Assembly: GCF_017591425.1 (NCBI RefSeq)
Contig: NW_024467104.1
Location: 3,843,001-3,907,000 of the forward strand
Source of the DNA: Ochotona curzoniae
Lineage: Eukaryota > Chordata > Mammalia > Lagomorpha > Ochotonidae
Length of the DNA stretch: 64,000 nucleotides
Direction of reading: 5' to 3'
The notes below the pieces were generated by a model that saw nothing but the letters and a program-made list of their open reading frames with translations, searched no databases and was not told the origin of the DNA. A program made the translations under genes and the position numbers. Positions 22,380 to 33,619 of this stretch are shown piece by piece. The stretch's first letter is position 1; each line of letters starts with the position of its first letter.

Positions 22380-22530
22380 TAGTTTGGAATCAGCTGGGAA
22401 GCTTTTAGAAACATTGATGTCCAAGTGCTATTCCAGAGTTTGAATAATCACATCTGGGATTATCCTGAACATAAGATTTTTTTTTAAATTCCCACATGAC
22501 TCTAATGTGTATCAGTTTGAAAAACACTAT
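22380..22530. repeat. MER5-like hAT-Charlie DNA transposon remnant
   Basis: AATCAGCTGGGAAGCTTTTAG, CCAGAGTTTGAATAATCACATCTGGG and CACATGACTCTAATGTGTATCAG follow the nearly palindromic MER5-type layout. The orientation is not assigned. Confidence 0.5.
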
Positions 22531-23690
22531 TATAAATTCCATTAGTGGAATCCAAGCCACACCTGAAAACAAGACTGACTTTGAAACAAAATTTTCTCTT
22601 TTTATCTCCTTTCTTTTTCTTTCTTATCCTTCTCTACTTCCTCCTCTCTGCTACCTACCCTCTTCATTTCTCTCTTTAGGCTCTGTGGTTCCCTCCCTCC
22701 TTCTGGTGATGGAAGGTGTAATAGGAAAAAAATATCTCAGAGCGGGTGATATTCACCTGCGTTTCATAGCATTGTCCAGGAAGAAGACACTGCTCCTGGG
22801 GAGCATCCTTACAGAGCCAAACCCTCTCCAAGGTAGGTAAAAGATAGTTGTTCACTTGTACTTGTGCGTGGATAATTGAAGAGCATGTATGCGCACAAAT
22901 TAGTCTGAGTAACTGGTCACTGAAGTCTGTTTCAAGTAGGATGACAAGAAGGAAGACAAAGGGAGAAAGAAGTATCAATACTAAAACTAAGATCTTTATA
23001 AGACTTCTCAATTTAGCCTAAACTTCTCAGGATAGAATAAAAAGAAATTGGTTTAAATTGATGCAAGAAATGCATTGGTTTAAAATAAGAGAAACTAATT
23101 TTTTGCTAAATATATACCAGGTGACAAGCATTAGGGTAGAAACATCGCATTCTATAAAGTCATTTACCCCTCAACCTTGACCCAACTGAGGTGGAAATGA
23201 CTGAATTTTACAAAGGAACAAATACAGTCTAAAGAAAAGTTATTTCACAAGGTCAGACACGTGAATATGCCACTGGCAGTCCAATTACAGCCTAATTATA
23301 AAACCTTCACCCTTTCTCCACACAGGACTGAATCAGATGATACAGCATGAGCATTAAAATCCCTTCTCTTCTCCCCTCTGGGTGGACCAACAGAAGAGAG
23401 GGAAGTTTTGTTGTGCTCCACCTCAGAGCCATGAAGCCAGACAATGATAACTTTCTTGTGAAGGGCAAACACATGGAAAGCCGGATACTCAAGGTTCTTA
23501 GGTCACTGCCTAAACAGAAAAACTCCTCAAGCCCAAGAGTTGATCATTAGATAATCACAAGATGTGTGAGGTTTGGGCATCCAGGGAGGGTTGCTCCTGT
23601 GCAGGTGGGAATGAATCACTGATGGAGCTGTAGTTTGGGTGGCTGGTTTCATAATCACACCTGGCATAAGGCTTTAAGATCCAGAAGGTC
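22530..23690. other. Intergenic, nothing recognised
   Basis: Overlapping open frames occur at about 22496-23011 on both strands. One minus-strand frame begins with a hydrophobic stretch, but I see no family match, conserved motif or splice context. Confidence 0.4.
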
Positions 23691-25446
23691 AACGTGCTGA
23701 CAATCTTTTGATCATAGCCATAGCTTCTGACACCACCAAATGATCAAAAATTTGACAGTCTGGTGCTGGAAGCCTTTCCTGGATGGCGAGGCAGTCTGGT
23801 AGTAGTTGAAGATTCTGAAGTGCCTTCTTTGACTCCATGAATCCCAAACAGGAGAGCAGTTTGACATAAGTCAATAAAAAAAAAAGAACTCCCATCCTTT
23901 CTGGCTTGTCTCGGTTCTGCTCCAGTTTCCAAGCTTCAAGTGTCATAGTAACTGAACCGAGACGGGTTTCCAGCCTCTTGAGAAGCAGGTGCTCATAGCA
24001 GATGCTCACTGGCATGTACTTGAGGCTTCTGGATTTCAATGTCCTACTCCAGTTAAACCTTCTGCTTCTCCCAAGCCTGTGACTGCACAGATATGACTGC
24101 TTCTGAGTTCCCTGAAGTCCATCCTTCAGGCTTTACCTCCTCACTCTCCACCTCCTGCTTTAACTGCTCCACATCTCCGATTTTTCTTCTATCTATGGGC
24201 CCCAAAGGTGCCAACCCATGCTGGAGATGCAACATACTCCATCCCTGGGTCTATGATGTAAACCCTTTCCATCTCATTGTCATCATGAAACAAGACTAGT
24301 GGTGATACCACATCAGGAATCAGGTCCACTTCTGAGAGCAAGCTGTCCATGGCAGAGTGACAGGCAGGCATATCAGAGAGAGGAGAGGAATCTAGAGACA
24401 GGGAAGGAAATGGGCTGGTAGGAGGAATGTGGTCAGGGGAGCTCAAGGAGGAAATATCTGTCAATTCTCCCTCCTCAAAAATCACATCCTTCTTGTTGCC
24501 TGGTTTATGAATCATACAGCAGTGGAGGATAGGCCGTTGTCCAGGAATCCACTCTCCTCTTTCTGGGCTCCTCTAATGTCTTTTTCATCCTGTTTATGAC
24601 CGTTTGTCTTTCAATTCGATGGAAGATTCCATGGGATTCTGTTACTGGTTTTCTAAGAACCTGCATAGTAGGGACAGCATTGAAGATGGGTTTTGATGTT
24701 CCTACTTTCAAAATAGAGGCAGACCATGTCTCTCTTTTGAATTACACTGTTGGGGGATAGTTGTAAACAGGTTGCCACCATCCTGGCTCTTCAAACTCCT
24801 GAGCCCCTGAACTCAGGAGTTCCCACACTGAAGCAACCTGCTCCTGTGCCTCAGCAGGTCAGGCTTTTTCCTGTTTCCTAGTAAAAACATCCAGTGTGTC
24901 TCAATGAAAGCACAGATACCTTCTCTCCACCTGAAGTAACCTTGCTGTCCATGTCTGTTCAGAAACAAGTTAAACATCATTAACACAACACCCTACTGTC
25001 ACATCAGCTTTGCCTCTTGCACTGCTCCTTGCAATTGCAATCCGTCTGCTGAGCAATTCAAGCATGTAAACCTTAAAAAGTACCTTCTTTAAGGTAACTG
25101 AACTGTTCCTTCAGCTGACTGGCCATTATGAATTTCTGGAACTTGTCACAGAAGTAGGATGGCTACTCCTCCATGCAAAATACACCTCCCTTGTTGCAGT
25201 TTACGGAATCCTCACTCCACTCAGGAGAAAATCCATAGTCTGATCTGATAACCATGAGAGTCTCCCCCTTAACTTCCTCTTCCTCCCAAGGTGGGCATCT
25301 CCATGGCCTCATCGTCATGTCCATTTCTCATACTGCTCACCTGGATGTCACCAGCTGTCCCTTCCTTTTCACACATTCTGAACACTGAATTTTCAGGGAC
25401 CTCCACCAGACTTACAAGTGCCTGTCCCAGATGCTTCATTCAGACA
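23690..25446 (-). pseudogene. Unidentified protein-coding remnant, broken frames (possible processed pseudogene)
   Basis: Reading the minus strand from 25,446 down, protein-like text continues for about 1.7 kb but changes frame and meets stops. The pieces are a start-like segment (MKHLGQALVSLVEVPENSVF, about 25,446-25,300), a segment EEVKGETLMVIRSDYGF ending at a stop near 25,165, a segment VASVWELLSSGAQEFEEPGWW..YNYPP (about 24,850-24,750), and the long stretches at 24,711-24,505, 24,515-24,189 and 24,235-24,053. The composition is acidic and low-hydrophobic (EEGELTDISSLSSPDH, MDSLLSEVDLIPDVVSPLVL, VEQLKQEVESEEVKPEG), like a nuclear or regulatory protein. A last open frame (24,039-23,689) may or may not belong. 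No introns are evident between pieces, which suggests a retrocopy, but I saw no poly(A) tail or target-site duplication. I do not recognise the parent gene. Confidence 0.35.
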
Positions 25447-25449
25447 GAA

Positions 25450-26980
25450 TGAATCTTCATAGCAAGTTTTGTAGATTATAGGAACCATTGTCCCCTATTT
25501 GATAAATTCACAAGGACAAGGACCAAAAAAGTCATTAAGCAATTCACACACACATTCAGCACTGTCCATGTGATAGTCCATATTCATTTCAAATCACGTT
25601 TGTGGAAAATTCTTTTTCAATAAAATCTCTCTGTTTCAAGTTGCTCACTAAAAACAACCTGTTCTCCTAAAGGATGAATACTTTGTTTTTGATAATTTTG
25701 CCTGTCAATGTCTCAGAAAACTATGTCATGGGCTTCTGCTACTTCAATATACTGGTAACTATGGCTGCTGAGCAGTGCCTCTGAGCTCCCTCACATCCTC
25801 ACACTGGTTCCCTAGGTCTCTGCCCACCTAAGGCACGGGGACTGCCATTGAGCTCACTCCAATTATCACTCAAGCTTGAGCTCTTACAATACCTTGGTTA
25901 TGTGGCAGACCTTTTCATCTCTAGAGTTATACAATGGTACATCCTGCCAACAATGATGTGGTAGACACAATGAAATACTTAGACAATTGAGTGATCCTTA
26001 ATGAAAGCTATGGCAAATACATTTTAAAAGTAGTATTTTAAAACAGTAGTTTAAATTTTGATATTCACTCTTAGATGAAAGACAAGGGCTCAGTGACTTC
26101 TTAGTGTAACTCTGTATCCTTCACATCTAGTTGATGAAGCCTCATTCTGAAATGTTCTACTTTCCAATATGTGGCCAAAAAAATTGTATTTCCATTGCAT
26201 ATCTGAAAATGTAAGAATGTAATATTATGTGTATATTATATAATGCCCCTATATTATATCATGTCCATAACCACAAAAAGAGACATCAATTAATAATACA
26301 AAAGCTAAAGGATGCTATAAAATTGGAACTGGATCAAGGAAGAGACAACATGACCCTCCAAAGGCTAGATCTATAATGCTGTAGCTACTTTACTTGATCC
26401 CCCAAAATCATGGGGCCATGAGGGAGTGAACAGAAGTGCATCTACTGATGACAACTGGGGCTGGTCTTGTGTTCCCAAGTCCCCTCTGTTCCCTAATATG
26501 GCAATAGGTTCAGGCTCCATTTTCCTCTCTCAACCACTAGGAACAATACAAATAGTGACCACCAAGCAAGACCAAGGCTGTTATCCTTCATAATAAGTAA
26601 ATCCTGGACTAAGAAAGAGCTCAAAAGTAAAAGGGGAGACACCATCAATGCCCATTGTATATGTCAAAATTAAATTCTCACAGCCCTGCTATGAAACCAA
26701 AGACTACCTCCTTGCCCCAGAGGACCCATGGACCTACCTCTCCATCTTATAGACGTTCTACAAAACAGCAAGTCCCAGGCTTTCCCCATCAAGCAATTAG
26801 TGGTTAGTATGGACTGGTTGGATATCAACCCAGAAATTCACTAGTCTAAGTATGATTAAGATGCAAGCCTCTTAAGGTAAAACATTTTGTGGTTTTTTTT
26901 TCTTTTCTTTTCTACCTGCCTTAACATTTCAGCACCTGCTCAATCAGTATTTTGTTAATAACAGTGTTGGCTAATTCTTA
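25450..26980. other. Intergenic, unclassified
   Basis: No gene recognised. It may be repeat-derived, and may extend the pseudogene-like tract 5'. I could not assign a family. Confidence 0.35.
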
Positions 26981-27489
26981 AACAATCTGTTGTACTGATC
27001 TCTAGCATGGTCCCACTATCTTCTCCATGAATTCAAATTAGAACAAAAGTAATACCCACATTTACTTTCCTTCAAATGAGAAATATGTGACGTGATAAAT
27101 ATACGAACTACCTTCAGTTAATCACTCCACGGGCATGGAAATATCAAAACACCACATGGCACGCTATAAAAAAAGTATGTCAATTTGTCAATTCTTATAG
27201 AGCTCAGTACTAAGGACTTACGTGTTTTACTCCCTTGGTTCAAACTTTTTGAGAGGGAATGGCAGTTAAAGTCAAACTTACACCTAATATTCTTCTCCAT
27301 ATCTTTCTAATTCCTGGTCCTAAAACACAAAGAGGCAAGTAAGCCTGCTGTTTAAGATGCATTCCACCCAAAACCATTATATATCCTGAGCAGTGACCTC
27401 TCTTCTCCCTCCCCATGGTCATCCCATCATGTACTCTTAGGGGATCCTCCACTGCCCTTGCTCCCTATAGCCAATTCAAATAGAGTGTT

Positions 27490-27797
27490 TTTTTTTTTAA
27501 AAGCTTTATTTATTTTTATTTGAAAGGTAAATATACAGGAGCAGAGACAGACAGGAAAATCTTACACCTGATGGTTCACTCTCCAAGCAGCCACAATGGC
27601 TCCTGGAGCTGAGCCAGGAGCTTCTTCAGTCTCCCATGTGTGTACAGGGTACCAAGGCTTTGGGCCATTTTCAACTGCTTTCCCAAACCACAGCAGGGAG
27701 CTGGATGGGAAGCTGCTGCTGGGATTAGAAGCAGGGCCCATGGGGATACCAGCGCATTCAAGAAAAGAACTTTAACCACTACACTATTGTTCTGGGA
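27490..27797 (-). mobile_element. CSINE, present only in duplication copy 1
   Basis: Reverse-oriented C-repeat, T-run and AAGCTTTATTTATTTTTATTTG at the tail side, GGGATTAGAAGC B-box complement and TTTAACCACTACAC near the head. It interrupts the duplicated sequence after CCAATTCAAATAG; flanks TTCAAATAGAGTG and TTCAAATCAAGG are probable target-site copies. Copy 2 reads across this point without it (59,080-59,100). Confidence 0.85.
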
Positions 27798-27835
27798 CTT
27801 CAAATCAAGGCTTAAAGATTCTTCCTCCATATTTT

Positions 27836-27960
27836 CAGGGACAGACGTGTTGGAACCATGACTTCTGCCTCCTAAGACACATCAACAAGAAGCTGGATCA
27901 GAAGCAGAGTCAGGACCTGAGCCCTTAGCAGCAGTGAGGGTTAACGGCCATTCTGATCAT
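27836..27960 (-). mobile_element. Truncated CSINE shared by both duplication copies
   Basis: GACAGACGTGTTGG through GACCTGAGCCCTTAGCAGCAG is the head-side part of a reverse C-repeat. In copy 2 the same element is longer, starting near 59,765. The truncation here therefore marks a deletion in copy 1. Confidence 0.65.
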
Positions 27961-29404
27961 AAAATTCATTCCCCAGAGGCAGCTAATGGTACTGATCAGC
28001 ATCAGGCCCCTTTCTTCTTACAATAATTAATAAATGTTTATGAAATGAATGATTAAGTATATAGCATATTAGAAATGAATTCTCACTGGTAGCAAAGTAT
28101 AGATATTAACATGTCAGAGATATCTCTTCTCCTCACAGGAATAAAACTATCTAACAAACCATAGCCACTACTTTCAGGCCCTAAACTTAAACTCTATCTT
28201 CGGTCCACCCATGAACTTGATGACTCTGATGGGAGGCTCTCATCAGAGACTACCTGGTTTGTTTGGGGTAAAACAATGTGAAAGGAATACTCAGAGCATT
28301 CTGATCCCAGGAGGACAATAAGCAGCCCTGTCCCTTATCAGAGGTGAGTACACTTTCTGACAGACAGCTGGCCATCACTCCCTATTTGGTGAAATTTAAA
28401 AGGTGCTTTATTCTGTCACAGCTTCATAACACCATCTACAGTCAAAGTCTATTAACCTCAAAGTAGTAGAGTTCTAGTTTTTAGTGGACAAATATTTCCT
28501 TTAATTACAAAATTCTTAATACAAACAGGCATGCTGAGTGAGCACTGTTAGAAGATCACAACCATTGCTCACTTTCTGGTGTTGCATGGTGGCAAGAAAG
28601 AAGCAAAGAGACTCATTTTCCTTCCTCTCTGAGGTTCCAGGAAAACTTCTTCATGTCTCAGGGCAGGCAGAAGGAGAGGGTGGGAAGCAATACAATTGTC
28701 CAAAATGAAATTTTTAAATGACAATATTAATCAAGAAGGACACCTAGTGGCAAAATCTATAGCATCATGTCACAGTTGCTCCTTTGCACCACAATTACCA
28801 CTGCAGGTGGGGATTCTGGCTGGGATACCCACAAACACAGACTTTCACGACCTCTGGAGAGTCATGCTGTGGACGGAACCTGCACTCTCTCATGTTTAGA
28901 GCAGTTTATACCACCTGAGTCCCACCCTGCTCTCTTTCACCATCTCTTGTTCACCTACAGGCTCAGAGTGGCCCTAATCTCTAGGTGTCATGTTTTCATA
29001 AAAACCATATAAGGTTTACAGTCATGGCAAAGCTGGACATCAACCTTCTATTGCTTATGAACACTGTGACATTTTTTGCATTGCTCACCACATTGAGATT
29101 CAGTTTCTCTATAAAGTGGTGATCATGATCTCCCATAGGATTGTTGTGAGAATTTGGGGCGTCTTACATAGATCTAGTGTCCAAAAAATTGAACATGGCT
29201 ATTTCCTAACCACTTCTAATTTGATATTCAATATACTATCCTTTACACATCAGTGACTGAGATTTAACATTGTTTTATTTTCATGGATGAAATGATGTTA
29301 CTGTATGACCTCTGAGACAGAGAAGTTATTTTGAATAGATGAAAATAAAAATAAAAATATGCAAATCCATGAGTTACAATACAAACAATATTGAAAGGGT
29401 AGTT

Positions 29405-30400
29405 ATTTTTATTTTGCATGAAGGTTGTCTTATATCAGAGAGAACATATGATTTCTGTCCTTTTGAGACTGAATTATTCACTAAGCATATTGGTCTCTAG
29501 TTGGGACCATTTGTTTGCAAATGGTAGAATTTCAGTCTTTTTAATGGCTGAGTAGTATTCAATTGAGTACATGTAACAGTTTCTTTATCCTTTTCTCTTT
29601 TGATACACATCAGGGTTGTTTCCATGTTTTGCTATTTTAGACTGTACTACTGTACTACTGTAATACAAAACGACAAATCCCTTTCTCATATGCAGATCTC
29701 ATGTCCTTTGGATATATTCCCAGTAGCTGGATAGCGGTCATATGGAAGGTTTTTTCCCAGTTCTCTTAGCACTCTCTGCACTGACTTCTATGGTGGTTGT
29801 CCTAGCCTACACTCCCACCAACAGTGAATGAGGGTACCTTTCTTCCCACATCTAGCCCACAGGTATTGTTAGTACACTTCTGAATGGAGGCAAATCTCAC
29901 TGCATTTAGGTGGAATTTCAATGTGGTTTTCATTTGTCTCACTGACAGCTTGGGAACCAGAGCATTTTTTTTCAAATGTGTATTAGTGATTTTTATTTGA
30001 TCTTTTGAAAAATATCTGTTCATTTCCTTTGCCCATTTATTAACAAGGGTGTTTGGTGTTTCTTTTACTGTCACTGAGCTTATCAAGCTTTGGTAAATCC
30101 TGGTTAGTCCTATATCAGTGTATATTATAGAAAGATTTTCCTCCCCATTCTATGGTTACTTCTTCACTCTGATGATTGTTTCCTCGGCTGTATAGGAGCT
30201 TCTTCGTTTGATGCAGTCCCATTTGTTTATTTTGTCTTTGACTACCAGTACATTTGGTGCTTTTTCTACAAAGTCTTTCCCCATTCCAATACCGTGGAGA
30301 GTGTTTCCTGTGTATTAAAAAGTTTTTAGTTTTGTTTTAATTTTTTTTCAGAATACTTTCATTGGTCATTCAGCAACACGCTATCTAACTTTATGAGCTT
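29405..30400 (-). mobile_element. L1 ORF2 3'-end segment, inverted part of a 5'-inverted L1
   Basis: Reads as the reverse complement of the conserved mammalian L1 ORF2 end: ATCAGAGAGAACATATGATT at the left, GGCTGAGTAGTATTCAATTG, CTCCCACCAACAGTGAATGAGGG, TTCCTTTGCCCATTTATTAAC, GATGCAGTCCCATTTGTTTA at the right. It is degenerate, with no long frame. Confidence 0.85.
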
Positions 30401-30429
30401 GTAAATTCTCCAACTTTGTTGTAAATTTT

Positions 30430-30760
30430 GATTTATGGCTTTTCATTTACAGGGATGTATAGTAATTATGTAGAGCAGACTATCACATACAAATGTAAAG
30501 ATACAATGCAGTATGCATCTCTACTTCCAATCAAAGATGGACTCCCAATGAAACTTAAATATATCTTGACAACAGGATGCTGGACTCTCTATACCCACAA
30601 TATCAGGAAACACTTAAATAGCAGAATGATGGAATTTTGACTGCATATGAAGGACTATATTATTACAATAACATGGGGGAACTCAGTGAGGTGGATGGAA
30701 TTTGAGGACGGGATAAGGGAAATCCCAGAGCCAGTGGATTTGTATCATTAAAAATATTTG
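30430..30760 (+). mobile_element. L1 3'UTR, forward part of the same L1
   Basis: GACAACAGGATGCTGGACTC, TATATTATTACAATAACATGGG and AATCCCAGAGCCAGTGGATT resemble the lagomorph L1 3'UTR seen at 62,200-62,400 (GATGCTGGACTC, AATCCCAGTACC). It ends in an A-rich ATTAAAAATA. It lies head-to-head with the inverted ORF2 end. Confidence 0.6.
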
Positions 30761-30779
30761 ATTTTCATACACACTCTAG

Positions 30780-33215
30780 GAGCCCTAAGCATCTTGCCTC
30801 TCTATTCTGATACAATTTATTGAACTCTGGCTTCTTCTCTGAATGCTTCATGCTGAATGATTTAGCACTTACTCTTCTTCGTACAAGACCAGATTCCCAG
30901 GAACTCCAACTGCAGGATAGAGACTGTGATGCAAATATGACCAAAGTTGGAATGCATGCCTCTCAAATTCTCAGTCTCTCACCCTATCCTTTCCTTTTTC
31001 TCAATTCATGAAAATATAAATATGGAAAGTTGATTCAATGCATTTACTAACTTCTATCTCCTTTGCACAGGGCTAAGACTATTAGAATATTTTCAAATTT
31101 GCATTTAAAATGGTGTAACCTTCATATCAAACTTTCTAGGACGCTCTTACAATATGGAGTATGCTAAAAATAGAGTTGCAAACAGCATCTTCCCCAAAAG
31201 TAAAAGAGATTAAGAAGATGTAAGTATTCTTCATAACTTATTATCCAATGGGAAAATTCTATTGAAAATCTTTGAGATATGGAAAGAACCGTTTGTAATT
31301 TTTCAAGATAACACACCAGAATGATCTCAACTTTTCAAAGGTCTGACTGTCCAACTGTACTTATTTGTATGATATCCCCAATAATTTAGTGATTACAATT
31401 ATTTTATGCAAAGGAGGAATCCAAAAATTTTATAATGACAGGTAAGAACCAAGGAGCAAAAACAAATATTAGCTTAGGAAATGCTTAGAGATAACAATAG
31501 CAGATACAGTATAGTGAACATTACCCCAATAGACCAGAACACATTCGCCTTATGAATTTATGAATTCTATACTTAGTCAATAATTTAAAAATTACTCACT
31601 CTGAACGCTGGTTTTAATCAAAAGAAACTTATTATTTATCCAATACCTTGTCAGAACTTCTTTCTCAAAACTGACCACTAACTGAACGAAGATGTCTTAT
31701 GAAAACACATTATTATTAGTTGGTTTTTCAGCGAAGTTTTATATTAATATCTGAGTCTATGAAATTATTCTAAACTTTTTCTCTTTCTTTGAGCATACCT
31801 CTATAAGACTGATTTCTCTATAATGAGTTATATTTTTCAAACAGAAATAACTCGCAAGTACAGTGATATCTAAATGCAGCATTATTATCCACTCATTACA
31901 GAATAAACAAATTAAAAGGCAAGAAGTAGAATCATTTAAATGGTGGAACTTTAAACAGTGACATTTATGTTTGTGCAAGCATGTATATAGACTTTTGACA
32001 TAGGATATAACAATTCCCTTGACAATTTTCTGTTTAGTTACAACTTTGGATGGCTAAAAAGCTATATGTAACAGTAACTACAACTGTAATAATGTGGAAT
32101 TTTTAGAATAGTGATTATATATTTGCCCACCAATATGCTCAGGTTTGGAATTTTATAATGCTTACATAATATACACATGATTATAACATCAATTACATCT
32201 ATTGACCCTAATTTTTTAAAACCTCAAACAGTTGTCTTTGTATTTTATTTTCCTTGTAATTCATTTTGGCATGCTTTATAAAGCTACCAGCAATATCTCT
32301 CACTCTCTCCCCCTCCACTCACCTTTATCCCTCTTTTTCTGCTCTCCTCTGTTTTTCAAATAGACAAAATGAATTTGAAAACTTCAATTTACTAGGACCC
32401 TTGACCTCTGGCCCACCTTGGCAGAACCCAGAGCACAATGCTGTCACATAGGAGAAGTAAAGCTGGAAGCCGCCCCCAGCATCATGTCCAAGTTGTCAGA
32501 TCAACCATAGGACCTCTTGTCAGAAAAACATCATGATACTGGGCTCATTCTAACATAACAGTGACATCTTGTTCCTGTACTTATCTTCAAACTTTGAGAA
32601 ATACTGAAAAATATAAGATTGAAATGATCACTTTCTTAATCTCATAGCATTAATAGATCATCATCACTTTTTGTATTTTAGAAGAATACATAAATTAATG
32701 ATTAGGAGAGGTGAGAAGAATACAAGGAGCTTAGATTACAGAAACAGAAGCTTGGTGAGGGTTATTATTTTTCACAAACATACAAATATAGCATATTCAT
32801 AAAAGACAAAGTGGGATGAGGGTGACAGGAAGTCTATATTACTACCTCACAATTTTTGCTTTATAAACTTGAAATTATTCTGAAATAAAGTGTTACAAAA
32901 CTTAAAACCACAAGAGAAAGAAAACTTTGAATACAAGGAAAAAAAAGAATCTATATCCTTTTCTCTAACTCATTGAAAAAGCATTTTATGAGTTATATCA
33001 TATGACTTTTGCCACATGGAAATCCTGTGTGAAGTTATACATATGCACTGTGAGATAGGACTGAAATAATAAAATACTTGTTTTAATATAAAATTACATT
33101 ATTAAAATTTTTTAAATCATTCTAAAACTGATTTTTAAAAAATAATTAAACTATAACAATAAATAAAATAGATCATTTCCAAAAAGTTAAATAGTGTGAC
33201 ACTATTAAGAATTAC
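30780..33215. other. AT-rich intergenic DNA, unclassified
   Basis: No gene or confident repeat recognised. Confidence 0.45.
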
Positions 33216-33218
33216 AGT

Positions 33219-33570
33219 GGGAATGGCCATTTGGTGCAGTGATTAAGACACCACTTGGGACGTTCATATCACATACTGGAAGGCCTGGGGTCAAGTTCCA
33301 GCTCTGTTTCTGAATCCAGTTTCTTCTAATGAGGACCCTGGTGGGCAGTCATTATGGCTCACGTAGTTAGATCTCCACCACCAACATGGGATGCCTAAAT
33401 TGAGTTCATTGCTGCTGCCCAGGCCTGTTCCAGACCTGGTTACAGTGAGTAATTTGCAGATTAAAGAAGAGGATGAAAGATCTCTATTTCTTTCTCTGTT
33501 TCTATTTCTCTCTCATTCATTCACTCCACTCTCTTTGTTCTACCTTAATAAGGAAATAAATAATAATTAC
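33219..33570 (+). mobile_element. CSINE-like element, old and diverged
   Basis: GGGAATGGCCATTTGGTGCAG head, GACACCACTTGGGACG..CATATCACATACTGGA, GGGGTCAAGTTCC B-box region, CTCTGTTTCTATTTCTCTCTC and AAGGAAATAAATAATAA tail. Confidence 0.65.
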
Positions 33571-33619
33571 AATACATATTTATTGACACTGAAAGGTATT
33601 TATAAGACATTAAGTTGAA

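Larger units (their letters stand above)
26985..29070 (+). repeat. Direct duplication, copy 1 (between MS4A1 and MS4A12)
   Basis: This block aligns collinearly, same strand, with 58,597-62,771. Shared landmarks: AATCACTCCAC..GCATGGAAAT (27120 / 58731), AACACAAAGAGGCAAG (27323 / 58932), CCATGACTTCTGCCTCCTAAG (27857 / 59949), CTTCGGTCCACCCATGAAC (28200 / 60293) and CATCATGTCACAGTTGCTCC (28763 / 62463). Identity is very high over the right-hand 1.2 kb and lower on the left. Relative to copy 2 it has an extra CSINE and lacks about 800 bases; it lacks the SINE and L1 that copy 2 carries. An alternative is that both are copies of one long dispersed repeat. Confidence 0.85.

Noticed and set aside
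22676..23011. Minus-strand 111-residue frame with a hydrophobic start resembling a signal anchor
   Set aside because: No family features after the hydrophobic stretch, no splice or promoter context, and the opposite strand is equally open. Treated as chance.
28696..28899. A short frame conserved between 28.7 and 62.4 kb
   Set aside because: The similarity is explained by the direct duplication; synonymous and nonsynonymous differences look equal and no homologue is recognised.
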